Below are positions 5,774-11,298 of a stretch of DNA of 25,305 nt, one piece after another (the stretch's first letter is position 1; every line of letters begins with the position of its first letter). The position numbers and the translations under genes are program-made. The stretch comes from JBBUAX01 sp964409535. Its GTDB lineage: Bacteria; Patescibacteriota; Minisyncoccia; UBA6257; 2-01-FULL-56-20. The stretch is taken from assembly GCA_964409535.1 (NCBI GenBank), contig CAYPDQ010000011.1, positions 1 through 25,305 on the forward strand, read 5' to 3'. The notes under the pieces were generated by a model. The model was not told the origin of the DNA and searched no databases. It worked only from the letters and a program-made list of their open reading frames with translations.

Positions 5774-7303
5774 TTATTTGATGGTCTCTAAAAATCTGAG
5801 CAGCGCGGCCTTTAGCGCCTTCTCCACTTCTTCGGTCAATTCACCCTTTTCCCGGATGGGGGAAAGAGTGTCTTCCTCGTGGAATTTCTCCATATATTCC
5901 AGGAGCTTGGCCTGAGCTTCTTTCATTTTCTCTATTGCTAGCCCGTCGAAATAACCGTAGAGTGCCGCGTAGAAGAGGACGACTTGGCGTTCCGGCGCCA
6001 CCGGTTTCAAGTCGTCCTGTTTCAGAATCTCGGTCATCAACTGCCCGGTCTTGATCCGTTTCTGCGTCGCTTCGTCCACATCGGACGCGAATTGGACGAA
6101 CGCCTGCAACTCCCGGAACTGGGCGAGGGTCAGGCGCAGTTTGCCGCACACTTTTTTCATTGCCTTGGTCTGCGCCGCCGAGCCAACCCGGGAAACGGAG
6201 AGACCGACGTTAACCGCCGGGCGAATGCCTTGGTAGAAGAGATCGGATTCCAAATATATCTGGCCGTCGGTTATGGAGATGACGTTCGTCGGGATGTAGG
6301 CGGTAACATCGCCAAGTTGCGTCTCAATGACGGGCAGAGCGGTCAAAGAGCCGCCGCCTTTTTCCTTATTGAGCTTCGCTGCTCGTTCCAGAAGCCGGGA
6401 ATGGAGGTAGAAAACGTCGCCGGGATATGCTTCCCGTCCAGGCGGCCGCCGCAGGAGCAGGGAGATTTGCCGGTATGCCCAGGCGTGCTTAGAGAGATCG
6501 TCGTAGACCACAAGTGCGTCCTGGCCTTTGTCCCGGAAGTATTCCCCGATGGCGCAACCGGCGAAAGGCGCGAGGTACCACAAAGCCGCCGGGGCGGAGG
6601 CGGGAGCGGAGACGATGATAGAATACTTCATTGCTCCGAAAGAGCGCAGGGTCTCCGCGATCCTTGCGATCTTGGATTCTTTCTGGCCGATCGCGACGTA
6701 GATGCAGACGGGTGTGCGCCGCGCCGGGTCTTGCATTTGGTTCACGATGGTGTCGAGGACGAGCGCGGTCTTGCCGGTCTGGCGGTCGCCGATTATAAGT
6801 TCCCGCTGGCCGCGGCCGATGGGAATCATGGAGTCGATGCTTTTGACCCCGGTGTGAAGAGGGGTATTTACCCCCTCGCGGTCCAGAACGGAGGGCGCTT
6901 TGTTCTCCAGGTTGTATCTTACGGCTTTGCCCTTCACGAATATTGCCCCCTTGCCGTCCAGAGGATTGCCCAACGGGTCAACTATCCGGCCGACCATTTC
7001 CTCCCCGACTTCGAGCGATAGAACGGCGCCGGTGCCGCGCACGGTGTCGCCGCTTTTTATCGAAAGATAGTCGTCCAAAACCAGAGCGCCGATGGTTTCT
7101 TCTTCCAGATTCAGGGCCACCGCCCGCCTTTCGCCGTCCTGGGTTTCGATGTTTAAAAGTTCCTGGGAGAGCGCCTTTCTCAGGCCAGAGAGTTTCACTA
7201 TGCCGTCGCCGACCTCGATTACCCGCCCGACCTCTTCCCATTCCGGTTTATCCTTAAACCCCTCTATTTCTTTTTTGAGCTTTTCTATTATTTCGTAGGA
7301 CAT
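5774..7303 (-). CDS. atpA: ATP synthase F1 alpha subunit
   Basis: Non-catalytic nucleotide-binding subunit, 509 aa. It has the Walker A GDRQTGKT (172-179), 'VYVAIGQKESKIA', and 'VNVGLSVSRVGSAAQ', which carries the arginine finger reaching into the catalytic site. The N-terminus ('MSYEIIEKLKKEI') is the helix that contacts the delta subunit. It starts 7 nt after the atpH stop. Full length with no oddity. Confidence 0.98.
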   Translation of the reverse strand: MSYEIIEKLKKEIEGFKDKPEWEEVGRVIEVGDGIVKLSGLRKALSQELLNIETQDGERRAVALNLEEETIGALVLDDYLSIKSGDTVRGTGAVLSLEVGEEMVGRIVDPLGNPLDGKGAIFVKGKAVRYNLENKAPSVLDREGVNTPLHTGVKSIDSMIPIGRGQRELIIGDRQTGKTALVLDTIVNQMQDPARRTPVCIYVAIGQKESKIARIAETLRSFGAMKYSIIVSAPASAPAALWYLAPFAGCAIGEYFRDKGQDALVVYDDLSKHAWAYRQISLLLRRPPGREAYPGDVFYLHSRLLERAAKLNKEKGGGSLTALPVIETQLGDVTAYIPTNVISITDGQIYLESDLFYQGIRPAVNVGLSVSRVGSAAQTKAMKKVCGKLRLTLAQFRELQAFVQFASDVDEATQKRIKTGQLMTEILKQDDLKPVAPERQVVLFYAALYGYFDGLAIEKMKEAQAKLLEYMEKFHEEDTLSPIREKGELTEEVEKALKAALLRFLETIK

Positions 7304-7310
7304 AAATGCA

Positions 7311-7694
7311 TTACTCTCCGAACATCTTCTTCAGTTTCCTCGCGAGCGTTCCGTCAAACTGCAGATTTCCGTTCACGGTTATCTTCGCTCCGGCAACGAG
7401 TTCCGGCGACGTTTTTTCCTCCACTATGTCCCCGGGCTTGAGCATTTTGTGCAGAAGCTTTTTTTGCTTATCGCTCAGAGGCCGGGCGGTCTCCAGAACG
7501 ACTTTCCGCTTACCGCTCCGTTCCAGGGTGAGCCGCTCCGCTTCCGAAACTATTTTCTCTGCCAAGCGCAGATCGCCGTTCTTCCGGAGGAGCTCCAGAA
7601 AGTTCCGGATCGTTTTTTTCTCTTCCGCTGGCGACATTCTTTTCGCGATCACCGCCGTGAGCGCTCGGGCGTAGAGCCGGGGGGTATACTTCAT
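7311..7694 (-). CDS. atpH: ATP synthase delta subunit (OSCP), shortened
   Basis: The protein is 127 aa against about 175 in most bacteria. It begins 'MKYTPRLYARALTAVI', a typical OSCP/delta start, and has the C-terminal 'ELVAGAKITVNGNLQFDGTLARKLKKM', matching the family's conserved end (GlyxxIxxxxxxxDxSxxxxLxxL). The shortening is in the N-terminal helical bundle that binds alpha. ATG overlaps the atpF stop in ATGA, so the two are coupled. Part of the peripheral stalk. Confidence 0.93.
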   Translation of the reverse strand: MKYTPRLYARALTAVIAKRMSPAEEKKTIRNFLELLRKNGDLRLAEKIVSEAERLTLERSGKRKVVLETARPLSDKQKKLLHKMLKPGDIVEEKTSPELVAGAKITVNGNLQFDGTLARKLKKMFGE

Positions 7695-8182
7695 ACGCTT
7701 TTCGCCGCTTTTTCTACGAGTGCCTGATCGATCTTTTCCGGGTCAAGCTCCACTGCTTTCACGATCGCTTTCTTCACCATTGCCGCCGCTTCTTTGCGCA
7801 TGGCGGCTCTGGCCTCTTCCGCCTTCGCCTGGATCACGAGTTCCGCGCTATGCATCTCCGCTGCTTCCTTTTCTTTGGCTTTTTGAAGGAGCTCCGCTTC
7901 CAAACGTTTTGCCCGCACTTCCGTTTCCCGGAGAATGCCCAGCGCCTCCTCCTCCGTTTTCTTCAGCTTGTTTTTGGCCATGAGGTTCGCCTGTTCCAAG
8001 CGCAGATCCGCTTCCTCCGACTTGCGCACGCCTTCTTCTATTTTCGTTCGCCGGTCTTTGAGCAGTTTGAGGAGCGGCTTGTAGGCGAAGAGTCGCAGGA
8101 CCACGAGCAAAATCAAAAAATTCGCCGCCTGGGAGAGAAGCAAGCGCCAGTCAATGCCCAGTTGTGTTAGCAGTTCTTGCAT
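7691..8182 (-). CDS. atpF: ATP synthase F0 b subunit (peripheral stalk)
   Basis: The protein is 163 aa from the ATG at 8182. 'IDWRLLLSQAANFLILLVVLRLFAYKPLL' is the single N-terminal membrane helix of subunit b, followed by a long charged helix rich in Ala, Glu and Lys (residues about 40-145) that dimerises as the stator. A GTG at 8212 would add a ten-residue prefix (MAFADSHRGQ) encoded wholly by the repeat element 8190-8262; I reject it because the family begins near the chosen ATG. Neither start has a clear Shine-Dalgarno site. The element separates it from atpE by 79 nt, the widest gap inside the operon apart from the promoter-bearing atpB-atpE spacer. Confidence 0.95.
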   Translation of the reverse strand: MQELLTQLGIDWRLLLSQAANFLILLVVLRLFAYKPLLKLLKDRRTKIEEGVRKSEEADLRLEQANLMAKNKLKKTEEEALGILRETEVRAKRLEAELLQKAKEKEAAEMHSAELVIQAKAEEARAAMRKEAAAMVKKAIVKAVELDPEKIDQALVEKAAKSV

Positions 8183-8189
8183 TTGACCG

Positions 8190-8262
8190 CGATGCGAATC
8201 CGCGAATGCCACGCGAATCTACGAATAAGATTTAATTCGCATATCTTATTCGTAGCATTCGC
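8190..8262 (-). repeat. ATTCG-type inverted-arm mini-element between atpE and atpF
   Basis: CTACGAATAAGAT (8219-8231) and ATCTTATTCGTAG (8243-8255) form a perfect 13-bp stem with an 11-nt loop. GCGAAT (8213-8218) and ATTCGC (8257-8262) extend it by 6 bp past one bulged base. The stem touches the atpE stop codon (8262-8264). On the sense strand the distal arm (8226 to 8190) matches 12855-12890, the right arm of the nuclease-bearing element in the glycosyltransferase: 33 bases agree, with only a 4-versus-3 nt difference in the middle. It may fold in the operon mRNA and influence the c:b subunit ratio, but that role is inference. Confidence 0.85.
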
Positions 8263-8489
8263 TATACGAACTTGATGATTAGAGCGACCACTAACGCGTA
8301 GATGGCGATGGCTTCGGCGAAGGCCAGAGACAGGATCATCGCCGTCTGGACCTTGGGCGCGGCCTCCGGATTTCTTCCGATCGCATCCGCGGCTTTGGAG
8401 CCGATGAGGCCAATGGCGATGGCCGGAGCGATGGCCCCGATCATTATCGCGCCCATTGCGGCCCACAGACGAACTACTTCCAGTTCCAT
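8262..8489 (-). CDS. atpE: ATP synthase F0 c subunit (rotor ring)
   Basis: The protein is 75 aa in two hydrophobic helices joined by the polar loop RNPEAAP (39-45). The ion-binding carboxylate is E59 in 'LAFAEAIAIYALVVAL'. The position that is Gln in sodium-type rings is Ile here and the residue after E59 is Ala, so proton coupling is the better inference. Helix 1 has an Ala-rich version of the GxGxGxG packing motif ('IAPAIAIGLIGS'). I chose the ATG at 8489: the upstream in-frame ATG at 8543 overlaps the promoter, and the family starts here. It has its own promoter (8544-8572), which fits the need for many c copies. Confidence 0.96.
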   Translation of the reverse strand: MELEVVRLWAAMGAIMIGAIAPAIAIGLIGSKAADAIGRNPEAAPKVQTAMILSLAFAEAIAIYALVVALIIKFV

Positions 8490-8543
8490 TTTGTTATATT
8501 TTGTTTTTTTCGACCTTGATACTTCTCTCTGAAAAACGCGCAT

Positions 8544-8572
8544 ATTTTAACAGATTACCGGATATTTCTCAA
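8544..8572 (-). promoter_or_regulatory. Internal promoter upstream of atpE
   Basis: On the minus strand: TTGAGA (8567-8572), a 17-nt spacer and TAAAAT (8544-8549). The -35 box overlaps the atpB stop codon. Downstream sequence TATGCGCGTTTTTC matches that after the atpB promoter almost base for base. Confidence 0.7.
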
Positions 8573-9321
8573 TGGGCGTGCTGTGAATGCTCTTCCCCAT
8601 GGCCAGTGGTTGCGATGGCGATGAACACGATGGTAAGCATGGAGAAAATGAGCGCTTGCACGAATCCCACGAAGACCTCCAGAAAAAGGAATGGCAGGGG
8701 AATAATATATGGCGCAAGGAAGGCAACGATGGTCAGGAGCACCTCGCCGGCGAAGATGTTCCCGAAAAGACGGAAGGAGAAGGAAACCATCTTCGCGCCC
8801 TCGGAGATGAGTTCAATGAGTCCGATGAAGAAAGATATCGGGTCGCGGAAATTAAAAAATTTTTTGAGATGTCCCAGGACGCCTAAGGTGAAAACGCCGA
8901 AGATATTCGCGGCGAGGACCGCGATGATGGCGAGTCCCAGAGTGAAGTTCAAGTCCGCGGACGGCGCGCGCAAAAGCGGCGTGCCGTTCAAGACCAGGGA
9001 GCCGACCCCCGGCAGGAGGCCGAACCAATTGGAGAAAAGGACGAAGAGGAATATGGTCGCAACAAGGGGGAGGTATTTTTCGGACTTGGAGCGCTCGCCG
9101 AAGACCGTGTCCATAACCCCCAAAAGGCCTTCAACGAAAACCTCAAACGCGCTCTGAAGCATCCCGGGAACGAGCTTGAATTTCCGGCGTGCAAAAGCGG
9201 CGATGCTCCCGAGGAGCACGAGGACAATGAGCGCAAGGAGGAGGGAATTGGTCACCGGAAAGCCGCCGAGGTGGAAAACCTCTTCCGCCTGGAGAGATAT
9301 GTGGATTCCGCTGCCTTCCAT
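8569..9321 (-). CDS. atpB: ATP synthase F0 a subunit (proton channel)
   Basis: The protein is 250 aa and multi-spanning. The essential channel arginine is R184 in 'SFSFRLFGNIFAGEVLL', with E193 at the position of the channel glutamate. 'FSNWFGLLPGVGSL' and 'FLEVFVGFVQALIFSMLTIVFIAIA' are typical of the family. The C-terminal tail is His-rich (GHGEEHSQHAH). The ATG at 9321 is only 12 nt from the -10 box and lacks a Shine-Dalgarno site, suggesting an almost leaderless mRNA. No atpI is seen before it. First gene of the operon. Confidence 0.97.
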   Translation of the reverse strand: MEGSGIHISLQAEEVFHLGGFPVTNSLLLALIVLVLLGSIAAFARRKFKLVPGMLQSAFEVFVEGLLGVMDTVFGERSKSEKYLPLVATIFLFVLFSNWFGLLPGVGSLVLNGTPLLRAPSADLNFTLGLAIIAVLAANIFGVFTLGVLGHLKKFFNFRDPISFFIGLIELISEGAKMVSFSFRLFGNIFAGEVLLTIVAFLAPYIIPLPFLFLEVFVGFVQALIFSMLTIVFIAIATTGHGEEHSQHAH

Positions 9322-9333
9322 GAAAACGCGCTT

Positions 9334-9362
9334 ATTTTACCGAGAATCTGCTGGAAAATCAA
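9334..9362 (-). promoter_or_regulatory. Main promoter of the ATP synthase operon
   Basis: On the minus strand: TTGATT (9357-9362), a 17-nt spacer and TAAAAT (9334-9339). The -35 box overlaps the stop codon of the upstream ABC transporter gene. It gives a very short leader before the atpB ATG. Confidence 0.75.
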
Positions 9363-11113
9363 TCTCCAAATTGCATTTCATGAAGCCGGCGGTAGGTCGG
9401 GCTCTTTTCCAAAAGTTCCTTGTGCGTACCTTCCGCTTCCAGTTCACCTTTGGCGAAGACGAGGATTTTGTCCGCGCGCATTATGGTGGAGAGACGGTGG
9501 GCGATGATGATGGTCGTCCGGTCGCGCATCAGGTTTTCCGTGGCCGCCTGGATCAGGCGCTCGCTTTCCGTGTCCAGATGGCTTGTGGCCTCGTCCAGGA
9601 TCAGTATCCGCGGATTCTTGAAGATCGCCCGGGCGATGCCCACCCGCTGGCGTTCGCCGCCGGAGAGTTTGATGCCCCGTTCGCCGACTACCGTGTCGTA
9701 GCCCTTCTCGGTTTTGGTTATGAAGTCGTGCGCCAAGGCGCTCTTCGCGGCTTCAATTATTTTTTCCCGTTGGGCGTCTTCCGCGCCGTAGGCGATGTTC
9801 TCTGCGATCGTCCGGGAGAATAGGTCCACTTCCTGCGGCACGACCGCGATCTGGTTGCGCAAACTGTCCTGGGTCGCGTCCCGCAGATCCCGGCCGTCTA
9901 CGAGGATCGCGCCTTCGTCCACATCGTAGGAGCGGAGAAGCAGGTTTATGAAAGTCGTCTTGCCGCTGCCGGAGCGGCCGACCAAAGCCACCGTGCTTTT
10001 CGCCGGGATCTCGACGTTCACGTTTTGGAGCGCCCACTTCCGGCCGGGAGCATAGCGAAACGAGACATTGCGGAATTCTATCTCCTCTTTGTGCGGCGGG
10101 AGCTCTAAGGCGCCGGATTTGTCCAAAACACGAATGGGTTCGTCCAAGAGCTGGAACAGCCGCTCCACCCGGGAAATGTTCCGCCGCAGACGCGGCAGGA
10201 CGGAGGAGAGCTGCCAGAGCGGGGAATAGGCCATGTTCTGCAGGGAGATGAAAAGCACGAATTCGCCGATGGTATTCCGGCCCCTTATCACCAGGAACCC
10301 GGCGAGAACGATGACCGCGATCCGGCCGACGGTGGAGATGACCGCCTGGACGTTTTCAATGTATGCCCAAAGTTTTTCCGCGCGGTACTGGGTTTGCCGG
10401 AAACCGGAGAGAAGGCCGCGGTACTTTTCGGATTCGTTTTTCTCTTGGGAGAATTTTTTGACCGTGAGGACGTTGGACGCGACGTCATACGCCTCTTTGG
10501 ATATGGCTTCGTATTCTTCGCTCGCCCGGCGTTCGATGTCGGAGATGCGGTTGCTCAAGCGCTGGATGGCGATGAGGTAGATCGGGAAAGGCACGATGAC
10601 CGCGAGCGCTATCCAAGGGCTCTTGAAGAGAAGCGCCACGAAGACGGCGCTGAAGGTTATGAGCGGCGGCAGAAGGTTGAAGCCGAAAAGTTCGTAGACG
10701 ATCGCCCAGATGGCGGTCGCGCCCCGGTCCAGGCGGCCGATGATCTGGCCGCTTGAGGAACCGTGGTGGAAAAGAGAGTGCAAGTCCAGGTATTTGCGGA
10801 AGGCCTGGTTGCGGACCTCGTCTTCCACCTGGGTGACGGTGGTGAAGAGGTTGTAGTTGTAGATGGTGTGGGCGACCTGGCTGAAGATTGTCGCCGCAAG
10901 TATGCCTGCCGCCGCCCAGAGCAGGGCGTTTATGGGAGAACCGGCCCCGCTTGTGAAGTAGGCAAGGATATTGTCGATCAGCTTCTGGGAAATGAAGGGC
11001 ACGGCGATGTCCAGGACCGACCAGACGGCGATGAGGAGCACCAAAAAGGCGACCATCTTCTTGCGACGGCGGAAAAGCTTGAATATTCGGCCGAGGATGT
11101 TTCTTGCTTCCAT
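9359..11113 (-). CDS. ABC exporter half-transporter (MsbA/multidrug type)
   Basis: The product is 584 aa from the ATG at 11113; a GTG eleven codons upstream (11146) is an alternative. The N-terminal half has about six membrane helices (ABC type 1 exporter fold), beginning 'KKMVAFLVLLIAVWSVLDIAVPF'. The C-terminal ATPase domain has Walker A GRSGSGKTT, Q-loop 'VVPQEVDLF', signature LSGGERQRVGIARA, Walker B 'ILILDEATSHLD' and the switch His in 'IIAHRLSTI'. It should work as a homodimer or with a partner not seen here, exporting lipids, peptides or drugs; the substrate cannot be told from sequence. It ends 37 nt before atpB and is on the same strand. Confidence 0.93.
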   Translation of the reverse strand: MEARNILGRIFKLFRRRKKMVAFLVLLIAVWSVLDIAVPFISQKLIDNILAYFTSGAGSPINALLWAAAGILAATIFSQVAHTIYNYNLFTTVTQVEDEVRNQAFRKYLDLHSLFHHGSSSGQIIGRLDRGATAIWAIVYELFGFNLLPPLITFSAVFVALLFKSPWIALAVIVPFPIYLIAIQRLSNRISDIERRASEEYEAISKEAYDVASNVLTVKKFSQEKNESEKYRGLLSGFRQTQYRAEKLWAYIENVQAVISTVGRIAVIVLAGFLVIRGRNTIGEFVLFISLQNMAYSPLWQLSSVLPRLRRNISRVERLFQLLDEPIRVLDKSGALELPPHKEEIEFRNVSFRYAPGRKWALQNVNVEIPAKSTVALVGRSGSGKTTFINLLLRSYDVDEGAILVDGRDLRDATQDSLRNQIAVVPQEVDLFSRTIAENIAYGAEDAQREKIIEAAKSALAHDFITKTEKGYDTVVGERGIKLSGGERQRVGIARAIFKNPRILILDEATSHLDTESERLIQAATENLMRDRTTIIIAHRLSTIMRADKILVFAKGELEAEGTHKELLEKSPTYRRLHEMQFGD

Positions 11114-11180
11114 TTTGGACGAAAATATGCCCCGTGGTAGGGGCACACCTTTGGCGGTGCAGTAAATATAACGGAAAAAA

Positions 11181-11208
11181 TTGCGAAAAGTAACTATTTG
11201 GTGATAAA
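11181..11208 (+). promoter_or_regulatory. Probable promoter of tRNA-Glu and the glycosyltransferase
   Basis: TTGCGA (11181-11186), a 16-nt spacer and GATAAA (11203-11208), about 11 nt before the tRNA. The sequence is A/T-rich compared with its flanks. No closer promoter is seen for the following gene, so both are probably transcribed from here. Confidence 0.5.
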
Positions 11209-11219
11209 TTTGACTGGCT

Positions 11220-11294
11220 GGCCCCGTCGTCTAGCCCGGTCTAGGACGCTGCCCTTTCACGGCGGAAACACGGGTTCGAATCCCGTCGGGGCTA
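11220..11294 (+). tRNA. tRNA-Glu (anticodon TTC)
   Basis: A full cloverleaf: acceptor GGCCCCG with CGGGGCT (G1 pairs with T72 as a wobble), the D-arm, anticodon stem CTGCC/GGCGG around the loop CTTTCAC with anticodon TTC at 11256-11258, and T-arm ACGGG-TTCGAAT-CCCGT. The discriminator base is A, and CCA is not encoded (the next bases are CAT), so it is added by a nucleotidyltransferase. Confidence 0.95.
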
Positions 11295-11298
11295 CATT

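Noticed and set aside
8183..8212. Earlier GTG start of atpF giving the prefix MAFADSHRGQ
   Set aside because: The prefix is encoded by the repeat element and the b-subunit family starts near the ATG at 8182. The same peptide in the glycosyltransferase shows it is repeat-derived.
8262..8489. Sodium-coupled ATP synthase
   Set aside because: The c subunit lacks the Gln in helix 1 and the Ser/Thr next to the Glu in helix 2 that mark sodium binding.
8490..8543. Earlier ATG start of atpE at 8543
   Set aside because: The codon overlaps the -10 box of the internal promoter and the extra residues have no counterpart in c subunits.
11270..11294. tRNA-Glu 3' end as an integration site
   Set aside because: I found no second copy of the tRNA 3' end and no integrase in the window.
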